Shown here piece after piece: positions 1-10,894 of a DNA stretch of 64,000 bases (position 1 is its first letter; each line of letters begins with the position of its first letter). The notes below the pieces were generated by a model. The model did not search any database and had not been told where the DNA came from. It saw nothing but the letters and a program-made list of their open reading frames with translations. Source of the DNA: CAIYTF01 sp963664845. GTDB taxonomy: Bacteria; Bacteroidota; Ignavibacteria; Ignavibacteriales; Ignavibacteriaceae. Position numbers and translations under genes: made by a program. The stretch is from the NCBI GenBank assembly GCA_963664845.1, contig OY761615.1, forward strand, positions 3,100,001 through 3,164,000, written 5' to 3'.

Positions 1-25
1 TGTTCACTCGAGCAAAATAAAAACT

Positions 26-3065
<3,040 letters not shown>

Positions 3066-3138
3066 GGTTTTTTTTGTAGATAAAAACTTAGTATGACCAA
3101 TCTTCAATCTTTCGATATTTTTTGAAAATATGATTTTT

Positions 3139-3252
3139 CTGGCGACTATAGCTAGGAGGAAACACCTCTTCCCATTCCGAACAGAGCAGTTAAGCTCCTA
3201 TACGCCGATGGTACTGTGTGCGCAGGTGCATGGGAGAGTAGGTAGTTGCCAG
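3139..3252 (+). rRNA. rrf: 5S ribosomal RNA
   Basis: The 5' end CTGGCGACTA pairs with the 3' end TAGTTGCCAG to form helix I. Between them are the conserved loop CCCATTCCGAACA (about 3171) and the helix IV/loop E segment (about 3206-3240). It follows 23S by about 85 bases, the normal operon order. The last ~50 bases together with the downstream terminator have been copied repeatedly to the right (see the repeat entries). Confidence 0.95.
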
Positions 3253-3263
3253 GATTTTTTTTG

Positions 3264-3297
3264 AATCCCGTATGCTTTGCGTACGGGATTTTTTTTG
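3264..3297 (+). terminator. rRNA operon terminator
   Basis: AATCCCGTATGC (3264-3275) pairs with GCGTACGGGATT (3279-3290) with one G-T pair and a 3-base loop, and runs into a T tract. It sits 11 bases after the 5S 3' end, so it is the intrinsic terminator of the rRNA operon. Confidence 0.85.
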
Positions 3298-3302
3298 TAT
3301 AT

Positions 3303-3818
3303 GGGTACTGTGTTCGTCCCGCAACCGGGACATGGGAGAGTAGGTAGTTGCCAGGATTTTTTTTAAGACTCCCGATCGATTTTCGTTCGGGAGTTTTTAT
3401 TTTAAAGGGTACTATGTGCGTCCCGCCAACGGGACAAGGGAGAGTAAGTAGTTGCCAGGATTTATTTTAAGGCTCCCGATCGATTTTCGTTCGGGAGTTT
3501 TTATTTTAAAGGGTACTATGTGCGTCCCGCCAAAGGGACAAGGGAGAGTAGGTAGTTGCCAGGATTTATTTTAAGGCTCCCGATCGATTTTCGTTCGGGA
3601 GTTTTTATTTTAAAGGGTACTGTGTGCGTCCCGCCAACGGGACAAGGGAGAGTAGGTAGTTGCCAGGATTTTTTTTGGAAGCCCCGATCGATTTTCGTTC
3701 GGGGCTTTTTGTATATATGGGGTACTGTGTATTTGCCGGCATGGCTGAGATCCGGAAGTTTTATTGCGAATTGTTTTGAGGGATAGATCATTTTTTAAGT
3801 TCGAGGCTTTTTGTATGT
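3303..3818 (+). repeat. Tandem array of 5S-tail plus terminator units
   Basis: Four good units start at 3303, 3407, 3511 and 3615, giving a period of 104 bases, and a fifth degraded one starts near 3720. Each begins GGGTACTRTG, reproduces the last ~50 bases of the 5S gene (through AGTAGGTAGTTGCCAGGATT), and ends in a terminator hairpin (CTCCCGATCGA / TCGTTCGGGAG, then T's). The loop region of helix IV has been replaced by CGTCCCGCCAACGGGAC, itself a small hairpin. The units lack the 5' half of 5S, so they cannot be functional 5S genes. They would act at most as serial terminators. Open frames read through here are artefacts of the repetition. Confidence 0.9.
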
Positions 3819-3960
3819 TTATAATTTACTGCAATAGGAAAATATTTTTGGGTGTAAATCCCTTATTCATTACAGACGCTATGGCCCTACCGCTCGTTCC
3901 TTCTCTCAAAGGGAAATGGTGTTAACTTAGTGTGATTCTGGCAAGGGAACTCACCCCCGG

Positions 3961-3983
3961 CCCCTCTCTTGAAAAGAGAGGGG
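3961..3983. repeat. Perfect hairpin at start of the 122-bp duplication
   Basis: CCCCTCTCTT and AAGAGAGGGG form a perfect 10-bp stem with a GAA loop. The right arm is the first part of the 122-bp repeat unit. It has no T-run, so I do not call it a terminator. Confidence 0.6.
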
Positions 3984-4212
3984 AGGCAGAACATCCGTAT
4001 TATTGGCGGCTATAAGTACTATAACGGCGATAGTTGAAGTGAGAGTATCAAATGAAATCACGCCTGTTTTTGTTAAGTTGACACCATTGCTTGAAAAGAG
4101 AGGGGAGGTATAACATCCGCATTATTAGCGGCTAAAAGTACTATAACGGCGATAGGTGGAGTGAGAGTATCAAATGAAATCACGCCTTTTTTTGTTAAGT
4201 TGACACCATTGC
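3969..4212. repeat. Tandem duplication, 122-bp unit, two copies
   Basis: Units 3969-4090 and 4091-4212 are about 93% identical and lie head to tail. Each runs from TTGAAAAGAGAGGGGAGG to GTTAAGTTGACACCATTGC. An inverted copy of the unit end (AATGGTGTTAACTTAG) occurs at about 3916, so the block may be a miniature inverted-repeat element that duplicated internally. No coding capacity is apparent. Confidence 0.8.
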
Positions 4213-4419
4213 CAGTGGAGGGAGGGGTGAATATCTTCTTAAGAACCAGATAAATTTATACACGGGATGATTTGTGCGTCCTGCAAATGGGTTGTTGAAG
4301 CATCGGCGTTTTAAAATCGGGGAATTGACGCGTTGCGTATGGTGCATGCGGAATTTTTTTTCAGGAGGGCCGGCTCATACGTTAATCTGCGATGTTCTCG
4401 TGTTCCATTTCTTCACGAA
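4213..4419. other. Non-coding stretch with a degenerate 5S-tail copy
   Basis: About 4263-4290 (GGGATGATTTGTGCGTCCTG, then CAAATGGG) resembles the start of the 5S-tail units. Nothing else recognisable precedes the 3' end of the flagellin gene. Confidence 0.4.
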
Positions 4420-5295
4420 TTACCTGAATAATGACAGTACTGCCTGGGGACCCGAGTTCAACTGCGACAGCATGGAGGTGGCAGCCTGGCCGAGGATGGT
4501 TCCGCGGGTTGCATTCAGTTGTTCCGTGGCCATATCGGCATCAAACAATCGGCTGTAACTTGACTGAGCATTGGAAAGACTCGTATTCAACACATCTTCC
4601 TTGATATCAAGCCGCTGTAAATAATTACCTATCTTTCCCAGAGCTCCGCTGACTTCACTTTTCAGAGTCGACATATTAGCCGAGAGTATTCCCATTGGAG
4701 AATAATCCCATTCGACGTCCTCATCATCGCCCGCTCCAACTATAGTAACAGTCAGAAAATGGGTTAAGGATTCGTTAAATGCAGATGCTGATCCGGAGAG
4801 GATTGCTGTTGCAAAATCAAGATTTATTTTATCGGTGCTGCTATTCCCAACCTGAAAAGCAAAGCCGTTTTTTGCATCGGCTGAGCCTGTCAACAGGGAG
4901 GTGTTATTAAATCTTGTTGACTCCAAGACCGACTGAATCTCTTTCGCCAATGCATTAATATCATTGGTAAGTGACATATGCTTGCATGTGGGACTTATCA
5001 TGGAAGTCATTTTCCCCTCGATTTTCACCAGAGAATCCTGCACTCCAATCAGGGCTCCCTCCGCAGTAGAAAGAAGGTTTTTAGCACCTGAGATGTTATT
5101 CTGAGTGGCTTTCATAATGGTGATTTTGCTTTCAAGGGATTTACCAATATTAAAGCCGGATGTGTCATCAGCGACAGTATTTATTCGTTTGCCCGAAGCT
5201 ATCCGAAGTTGCGATACCGCGGTTTCCTTGTTGATTTTTGCCAATGCATTATAGGCGCTCAGTGCATCAACATTTGTATTGATCCTGAAACCCAT
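4420..5295 (-). CDS. fliC: Flagellin
   Basis: This 291-residue protein is the flagellar filament subunit, exported through the flagellar type III channel and polymerised at the filament tip. The N-terminal ~140 residues match the conserved D0/D1 flagellin region (start MGFRINTNVDALSAYNAL, then RIASGKRI, D-D-x-S-G, E-G-A-L). The C-terminal ~90 residues match the flagellin C domain and end in LSLFR like other filament proteins. The middle is short, so the filament would be thin and little decorated. A GGAGGT ribosome site lies directly upstream of the start. A lone cysteine (SPTCKHM) in D1 is unusual for a flagellin. No other motility gene is in the window, and the gene sits inside decayed 5S-tail repeats. 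Transcription probably depends on sigma-28. Confidence 0.93.
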   Translation of the reverse strand: MGFRINTNVDALSAYNALAKINKETAVSQLRIASGKRINTVADDTSGFNIGKSLESKITIMKATQNNISGAKNLLSTAEGALIGVQDSLVKIEGKMTSMISPTCKHMSLTNDINALAKEIQSVLESTRFNNTSLLTGSADAKNGFAFQVGNSSTDKINLDFATAILSGSASAFNESLTHFLTVTIVGAGDDEDVEWDYSPMGILSANMSTLKSEVSGALGKIGNYLQRLDIKEDVLNTSLSNAQSSYSRLFDADMATEQLNATRGTILGQAATSMLSQLNSGPQAVLSLFR

Positions 5296-5392
5296 GAAAT
5301 ACCTCCATGTACTAGGGTTGATTAATGAGGACGGTCGGCCTCCATGCCTTCACCGGGGGACTCATTTCAATTATCTGAGTCTCCACTTTATA

Positions 5393-5419
5393 CTATCGGA
5401 GTTTTCCGGAATTATTTTA
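5393..5419 (-). promoter_or_regulatory. Sigma-28 promoter of the flagellin gene
   Basis: On the minus strand TAAAATAA (5419-5412), an 11-base spacer and TCCGATAG (5400-5393) closely fit the FliA consensus TAAA-N15-GCCGATAA. The start site would be near 5386, leaving a ~90-base leader before the flagellin start codon. Confidence 0.75.
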
Positions 5420-5458
5420 ATATGCTCAGTTGGGGGAATGTCTGCCATCGCTATCTGG

Positions 5459-5632
5459 ATGAAAACCGATACTTTAAATAGAACAGAAGCCTACCTCACG
5501 CAGGAAGAACTTGCCTATAGAACCGAAACTAAGAAGAGTAATATCTCAAGTCCTGAAAACGGCAAATGTGATCTTCAGGTGACAACATTATATAGAATAT
5601 TCTCACACGGTATGGGCCTTTCAATACAGTAG
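5459..5632 (+). pseudogene. XRE-family HTH remnant
   Basis: The 57-residue reading frame beginning MKTDTLNR contains most of a Cro/CI-type helix-turn-helix: LTQEELAYRTETKK, SNISSPENGK, then TTLYRIFSHGMGLSIQ, equivalent to the common L-T-Q-E-E-L-A, I-S-R-I-E-N-G-K and T-L-x-R-I-A-x-x-L-G blocks. The usual R-I of helix 3 is S-P here. Only the DNA-binding core is left; there is no ribosome site and the flanks are repeat debris. It could be a very small antitoxin-like regulator, but a decayed fragment is more likely. Confidence 0.45.
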
Positions 5633-6208
5633 TATAAAGCAGATTGTGTAACTGGGCTTCTCGCGGTATCACAGAGTAGAGTTGCGACATGACCCGGAAG
5701 GTTGGGAGTTGCCAGGATTTTTTCGAAAGCACCGATCGATTTTCGTTCGGGGCTTTTTGTATATGGGGTAATGTGTGCGTACCGGCGAGATATTGGGAGG
5801 GTTGGTAGTAAGACAGATTGAAAGCCTTTTTAAGAGAGAGGGCCTGATTTCGGATCGAGTATTTATATTTTAAGCTCTAGTCGATGTTCCTCTTCGTGAT
5901 TTATATATTTTGAAGAAATTGTGTGCTCCCCACTGAGAAGGGAAAAGTTAAGAAGTTGATTGTGCATTAGTAAAAGCTATAATATTTGTTTGATAATGTT
6001 TGTGAAGACATGAAGTACCGGGGCCCGAATAGATGCTTAAGCTTGTTTTTTTATAGATCAAAGGTTTAGGAAAGTAAGTCTCGACCAATTAATGATAGAA
6101 TAACATTGTCTTTTGTATATATTTTCAGTAAATAGCATTATATAAATAAGCTTAGCCCACTCCGCATTGTTTCTAATATTCACAAAAAATAGCATCAAAT
6201 AGATAGTT
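5633..6208. repeat. Distant degenerate 5S-tail units
   Basis: About 5685-5760 repeats the 5S tail end (GGGAGTTGCCAGGATTTTTT) and the hairpin with core GATCGATTTTCGTTCGGGGC. A further unit starts at 5765 (GGGGTAATGTGTGCGTACCG), and a much weaker trace is at about 5925-5965. These are the same family as the array at 3303-3818, now ~2 kb away on the far side of the flagellin gene. The remainder up to 6208 is AT-rich with no gene seen. Confidence 0.7.
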
Positions 6209-8461
6209 ATGAATTACGATTTCTCACAGTTAAACGATAAAGAATTTGAAGCGCTAGCTTCTGATTTACTTTCTGCATTGTTAAATCAAAGAATAGAGCG
6301 TTTTAAGCCTGGCAAAGATAAAGGGGTTGACGGCAGATATTTCTCTGATTCAAGGAAAGAAATAATAATTCAATGTAAACACTATATTAAATCAGGGTAC
6401 AGTGCACTAATCAGTAAATTAAAAAAAGATGAAGTAGATAAAGTAAAAAGACTAAAGATTGAAAAATATTTGTTTGCCACATCTTTGCCTCTATCTAGAG
6501 AAAACAAAAATGAAATTAAAGAGATTTTTTCGCCATATATAGATAATGAGAGCGACATTTTTGGCAACGAAGACTTAAATGATTTGCTATCGAAAAACCC
6601 GCAAATTGAAGAAAAGTATTTTAAATTATGGTTAGCAAGCACAACTGTATTTAATCGGTTAATTAATAATGCTATTAAAGGCCGAAGCGAGGCTGAAATT
6701 ACTAGAATTTTGAGCAAGTCATATAGATATGTGCCAACAGCTAATCATTATGTAGCCCTGGATATTCTAAAAAATAATAATGTCGTAATTATTTCTGGAG
6801 AGCCAGGAATAGGAAAAACGTCTTTGGCCGAAAATTTGTGTTCCTATTATGCAGCAAAAAATTTTGAATTTTTCAGCATTGAGGAATCTTTGAGTGAAGC
6901 AGAAAATGTGGTTATATATGGGAAAAAGCAAGTTTTCTATTTTGATGATTTTTTAGGAAGTAACTATTTCGAAGCAATTGAAAATAAAAAAGATTCGCAT
7001 ATCGTGAAGTTCATTGATCGAGTCCAGAGAGATAAATCAAAAATATTTATTTTAACTTCGCGAACAAATATTTTGAATTTGGGAATACAACATAGCAGTG
7101 TGCTCGCAAATAGTAAAATTCAAAAAAATGAACTTGTACTGACAATCGAAAAGATTGGTGAATTGGATAAAGCTAAGATACTGTATAGCCATATTTGGTT
7201 CAGTAAACTCAATGAAGAGTTTATAAATGAAATTTATAAAGACCGAAGGTATAAGGCAATTATATCCCATAAAAACTTTAACCCAAGACTTGTCGATTTT
7301 ATAACCGATATTGATCGGGTCAATGTTGCCCCGCAAGATTATTGGGGGTATATAAATGAAATGCTAGCTAATCCAAAAGAGATATGGGCGAATTCATTTA
7401 AAGTTCAGAGCAATTCTTATGTTCGTAGTCTTGTTGCTCTTACTGTATTTAATGGTCAGGCTATATCGGAAGAGGATTTGGAAATAAGCTTTTACAGGTT
7501 CTCAGAATTTGAGGGAGTGACAAATCCTTCACATACAGAAAAAGATTTTTCATCTACAGCTCAAATGGCAATAAAATCATTTCTGAATAGAGCAAGGTTG
7601 GATAATAAAGTATCTTACTCTCTATTTAATCCCTCAATCGCCGATTATGTAATTAATGAATATAAAAATAACATGAAAAAATTGACATTTTTATTTCAGT
7701 CATTGGGGACGGTTGAATCATTGGAAAGATTGCTCTCTTTAAGCAAGAATAAAATTGTCTCAATAGAAAGCTATGATAAAATATTACAAGCAATATTTAT
7801 TGATATTTTTACTAATGCAAAGAGCTATGACTACCAGATTTGTATTTGTTTTTTATTCGGGGGAGATGAAAGCAAAAAGGAATCAATATTAGGTAAAATT
7901 AAAGAAATACTTGCTAAACCACATCCAATATCTGAATTCTATAAGTTCTTTACTTTAATACTTGAGCAAAGAAATAACATCCCAAACATCAGTGCTAAGA
8001 CTATTTCGGAACTTATAAGTGAATGCTCCATGGACATGGATGATATAAGTGCTTTAGCGGAGTTATTGTATATTTATAAAATTGACGATGAAAATATATT
8101 TGAAGATATAAGCGAAGAGCTAGAAGAGAACATTTTGGGCCGGCTAGATGATATTATAAATGAGATTAAACTTGACTCATATATTTTTTGTTACGGACCT
8201 GATGATGTGTTTATTGATGAATCAGCTGTTAGGGAGAAGATTGCATCGGATATTGAAAATTTATTAAGCGATTATGGTATAAATAAACTGGAAAAAATTC
8301 AACTGGATATTGATTTGATTGTCCAAAATGTTGATGTTGAGGAAATGTTAAACGACCATAATAATGCTAATGATGATTGGGATGGTTTTAGCTACCCTAA
8401 AGAATGGGATGCATCATTTGAACAAGGCAATCAAATCGACGATTTATTTGAAAGGACTTAA
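6209..8461 (+). CDS. Mrr-like nuclease fused to a STAND NTPase
   Basis: The N-terminal ~110 residues look like a PD-(D/E)xK restriction-type nuclease: F-E-x-L-A-x-D-L, GVDGR with D41, and IIQCKHY with Q55 and K57 (the Q-x-K variant of Mrr enzymes). A P-loop NTPase follows, with GEPGIGKT at 197-204 and Walker B VFYFDDF at 242-248, as in the nSTAND3 group. The last ~350 residues are helical and acidic and probably form the sensor part. By analogy with Avs and related STAND proteins it would detect a phage protein, oligomerise and cut DNA. That role is inferred. The gene stands alone between decayed repeats and is clearly more AT-rich than its neighbours, suggesting transfer. The start has little ribosome-site signal. 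Confidence 0.8.
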   Translation: MNYDFSQLNDKEFEALASDLLSALLNQRIERFKPGKDKGVDGRYFSDSRKEIIIQCKHYIKSGYSALISKLKKDEVDKVKRLKIEKYLFATSLPLSRENKNEIKEIFSPYIDNESDIFGNEDLNDLLSKNPQIEEKYFKLWLASTTVFNRLINNAIKGRSEAEITRILSKSYRYVPTANHYVALDILKNNNVVIISGEPGIGKTSLAENLCSYYAAKNFEFFSIEESLSEAENVVIYGKKQVFYFDDFLGSNYFEAIENKKDSHIVKFIDRVQRDKSKIFILTSRTNILNLGIQHSSVLANSKIQKNELVLTIEKIGELDKAKILYSHIWFSKLNEEFINEIYKDRRYKAIISHKNFNPRLVDFITDIDRVNVAPQDYWGYINEMLANPKEIWANSFKVQSNSYVRSLVALTVFNGQAISEEDLEISFYRFSEFEGVTNPSHTEKDFSSTAQMAIKSFLNRARLDNKVSYSLFNPSIADYVINEYKNNMKKLTFLFQSLGTVESLERLLSLSKNKIVSIESYDKILQAIFIDIFTNAKSYDYQICICFLFGGDESKKESILGKIKEILAKPHPISEFYKFFTLILEQRNNIPNISAKTISELISECSMDMDDISALAELLYIYKIDDENIFEDISEELEENILGRLDDIINEIKLDSYIFCYGPDDVFIDESAVREKIASDIENLLSDYGINKLEKIQLDIDLIVQNVDVEEMLNDHNNANDDWDGFSYPKEWDASFEQGNQIDDLFERT

Positions 8462-8857
8462 TGCTACAAGGGACTGTGTTTGAAGTTCTTATCAAATAGC
8501 AATTTGTAAAAAGTAATTTATTGCTAAAAGGATGGCAGACATTTAACAATGTAAAGATAAGTGGGAAAGAATCAACTCTATCTCCGTAAGATGCGACATA
8601 GACCAATTGCAGTTCATTTTAATGTATATAGGCCCCAAAATTTGTTTAGTCTATTTTAGGAATTTCCGAAAGCCTACGCTTGCAAAATTTGGATTAGCAG
8701 AAAAATATCTCCCAATTCCGACTTCTGCGGAACTTTCACATCCGCCTAAATCCGTTCCAATCCGCGTTCCCGAAGGGATCCGCGTACCCTCCGATTCCTT
8801 GAGGCGGTAGCCCCGGAGCAATACAGCAAAAAAAATATAGTTGAATTTCTGGCTTTT
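8462..8857. other. Gene-free stretch with left direct repeat
   Basis: No credible gene is seen. The right part (about 8686-8802) is the left copy of a direct repeat that recurs at 10350-10464. Confidence 0.6.
8686..8802. repeat. Direct repeat flanking the ATPase gene, left copy
   Basis: It starts AATTTGGATTAGCA, contains AAATCCGTT and GAAGGG and ends in CCGCGTACCCTCC plus ~12 bases. It aligns over its full length, at roughly 80% by eye, with 10350-10464. Together the copies bracket the AAA-DUF4143 gene and its upstream repeats. Confidence 0.75.
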
Positions 8858-10090
8858 TTAATACTGCATCGCAAACAGGTAAAGCGGTACTCGGTTGTTT
8901 ATGCCGAGTTCCATATCATCAAGTGCCAGATATGAGTTGGCAACGCTTTTTATCTGCTTCGCTGTTTTACTCTTGCCGCCGACTTCAACCGTCACTTTTC
9001 CGTTTAACAGGAAATCTCCGCTGGAAGCTGCTGTAACTTCGTTATTCGGGGAACACGCCGTCAGAAAAAATGTTTCCCGCAAATTTCCTATGTTGGCGTT
9101 TTCCCTGCCCGCGAGCGTGTTTACCAGGTTCGGGTTTCCCAAAAATATCTTTTCAGGCTTCTCAAACTGCTTCAGGTTTTTCTTGCCTTTCTTCAGCAGT
9201 CTTATCACTTCGGCATCTTCCAGATACTGAAGATACATCTTAAGTGTCCTTTCGTCTCCAACGCCCAATATTCTTTTCAGTGATGACATCTCCGGTGTGA
9301 AAGGAACCATGCCGGCTATTATGGAAAGCAGGTGAGATATTTTGCCTATCGCTATACCGTTTAGCGAAGGATGAACGGCCAGTAAGTCGCTTTCAACAGT
9401 TGTCCGTATGCTTTGCTCCAGCGTAGCCGAAAAAAGTGTTTTGTCCCTGTATTGGAAAAAATACGGGTAATAGCCGAACTCCATATATTGTTTGAAAAGG
9501 GGGAGTATTTTGTTTCCCTGCGATTCAACAGATTTTATTATTCTTTCAGCCGCACTCTGGTGATCTGTTAATATCTCATTTAAAGTGAGGACGGGAAAGT
9601 CACATTTTAATGTCATCTCAAGAAACTCCCTGAATGAGAGTCCGTGCAACCGGTACTGTACGGCTCTGCGGCTCAAATCGTGACTGCCTTTGGATATCTG
9701 CAGCATCGAACTTCCCGAGACTATTACCTTAAGTTCGGGGAAGGTGTCGTGTATGCTTTTAAGTTCCATTGCCCAGTCGGCGTATTTGTGTATTTCATCT
9801 ATGCACAGCAGTTCACCGCCATAAGCAGAGAATTCATCTGCTATTTCGTATAATGACCGGCGTTTTACCAGGAAGTGATCGGCCTGCAGGTAAAGCGCCT
9901 TCGATGTACCGGGCTTGCCGTATTTTTCCAAAAGGTACTGAGTCATAACCGTTGTCTTTCCAACCCCGCGCTGACCGGATAGTATGGACAGCCGGCTGCT
10001 GAAATCATGCATACGAAGGAAATATCTTCTATATTCCCTGTTGTTAACCTTTAGAAGTCTCTGACTCAATAAAAATAATTCGTCCAACAT
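8858..10090 (-). CDS. AAA ATPase with DUF4143 domain
   Basis: This 410-residue P-loop ATPase has Walker A GQRGVGKTT at about 39-47, Walker B LLCIDEIHKY at about 93-102 and sensor VIVSGSSML. The C-terminal half carries a winged-helix-like region and a restriction-like fold typical of DUF4143 proteins (about 200-410, with TVEVGGKSKT near the end). The family is common in Bacteroidota and archaea, its role is unsettled, and it is often found in accessory DNA. I start it at 10090 and not at the upstream frame opening (10228), because homologues begin near the segment MLDELFLLSQRLL and the upstream 46 codons run through a repeated operator-like region. It is bracketed by 117-bp direct repeats. Confidence 0.8.
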   Translation of the reverse strand: MLDELFLLSQRLLKVNNREYRRYFLRMHDFSSRLSILSGQRGVGKTTVMTQYLLEKYGKPGTSKALYLQADHFLVKRRSLYEIADEFSAYGGELLCIDEIHKYADWAMELKSIHDTFPELKVIVSGSSMLQISKGSHDLSRRAVQYRLHGLSFREFLEMTLKCDFPVLTLNEILTDHQSAAERIIKSVESQGNKILPLFKQYMEFGYYPYFFQYRDKTLFSATLEQSIRTTVESDLLAVHPSLNGIAIGKISHLLSIIAGMVPFTPEMSSLKRILGVGDERTLKMYLQYLEDAEVIRLLKKGKKNLKQFEKPEKIFLGNPNLVNTLAGRENANIGNLRETFFLTACSPNNEVTAASSGDFLLNGKVTVEVGGKSKTAKQIKSVANSYLALDDMELGINNRVPLYLFAMQY

Positions 10091-10135
10091 AACAATCTCT
10101 TGGTAATTTATTACTAATATAATAATATTGTTATG

Positions 10136-10232
10136 GGAATGCAATACCAAAAATACACCATATATTAGGAATGCATTACTAAAAATATGGCAATATATTA
10201 GTAATAGATTACTAACAAAAGTCAGCAAAATG
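10136..10232. promoter_or_regulatory. Three operator-like repeats upstream of the ATPase gene
   Basis: Three imperfect direct repeats with a 32-33 base period begin at 10136, 10168 and 10201. The second and third contain palindromes TTAGGAATGCATTACTAA (10165-10182) and TTAGTAATAGATTACTAA (10198-10215), the latter a perfect inverted repeat of TTAGTAAT. They lie within ~130 bases upstream of the ATPase start. They may be binding sites for its own regulation. Confidence 0.6.
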
Positions 10233-10349
10233 GCTGAAAATCAACTATTTGTTAGTTTAGACAATATTTCATATTTCCCTGAATCAGGCATGCAAACGCA
10301 AAACAGAGGAAAATCCAACCAAAACATGAGGTGTTGGTATCTATTATAT

Positions 10350-10464
10350 AATTTGGATTAGCAAAAAATATCTCACAATTTCCACTTCGATAAGTCTTTC
10401 ATAGCCGCATAAATCCGTTTCGATCAGCGTTCCTGAAGGGAGCCGCGTACCCTCCTTTCCTTCG
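10350..10464. repeat. Direct repeat flanking the ATPase gene, right copy
   Basis: This is the same sequence family and orientation as 8686-8802, beginning AATTTGGATTAGCA and running to GCCGCGTACCCTCC plus ~10 bases. Bases outside the repeat differ at both ends, so the repeat has defined boundaries. Confidence 0.75.
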
Positions 10465-10610
10465 AATCATCAGCTTGCCAAAATCACTAGTGCCTGCTTC
10501 GGTAACTCCTGTACATCAAATAAATCTAACACGGCTCAGACAAGTATTACCATTGAAATCGAAACTCCGAGTGCTATGATTATGGCCTCAAATTGAAACC
10601 GGTTATAGTG

Positions 10611-10684
10611 GTAATAGTGGTTATAGTTTGCGCTTTTAGTTTCTTTTCATATCATTTTTTGCCCTCAACTATAACCACTATAAC
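10611..10684. repeat. Long inverted repeat
   Basis: GTGGTTATAGTTTG (to 10630) pairs with CAACTATAACCAC (from 10666), and the arms extend outwards through further GTTATAGTGG-like repeats. The loop is ~35 bases. There is no T-run, so it is either a small repeat element or an RNA hairpin. Confidence 0.6.
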
Positions 10685-10894
10685 AGCTCCCGGCAATTTT
10701 GTCAACCAACAGGATGTGTAACCCATCTGATGGTTCCTCAACCCCCGCAAAAAAAGCTGTGCTTCATTCCCGGATTTTCCCTAATTTTATATGTTGTTAA
10801 AAACCTTTCCGGTTTGTTGCACATAAAGCAAATTCGTCTGAATTCCAGCGCGCAATCATGGGGAGGAAACCATATATCAAATTCCGGGATAGTT

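Larger units (their letters stand above)
10233..10894. other. Gene-free stretch with right direct repeat and a long hairpin
   Basis: It holds the right copy of the 117-bp direct repeat (10350-10464) and a long inverted repeat (10611-10684). A frame continues upstream of the next gene from 10730, but its first 55 codons do not look like protein and I exclude them. Confidence 0.55.

Noticed and set aside
3516..3791. Paired open frames on both strands
   Set aside because: They are periodic translations of the 5S-tail repeat and cannot be real proteins.
3303..3818. CRISPR array
   Set aside because: Units are ~104 bases, nearly identical across the whole unit with no variable spacers, and match the 5S tail.
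5279..5458. Upstream extension of the HTH frame
   Set aside because: It overlaps the flagellin start and its promoter and shows no protein features.
10730..10894. N-terminal extension of the membrane protein
   Set aside because: It is polar text unlike family members, and it lies in non-coding repeat surroundings; the start at 10895 gives the expected N-terminus.
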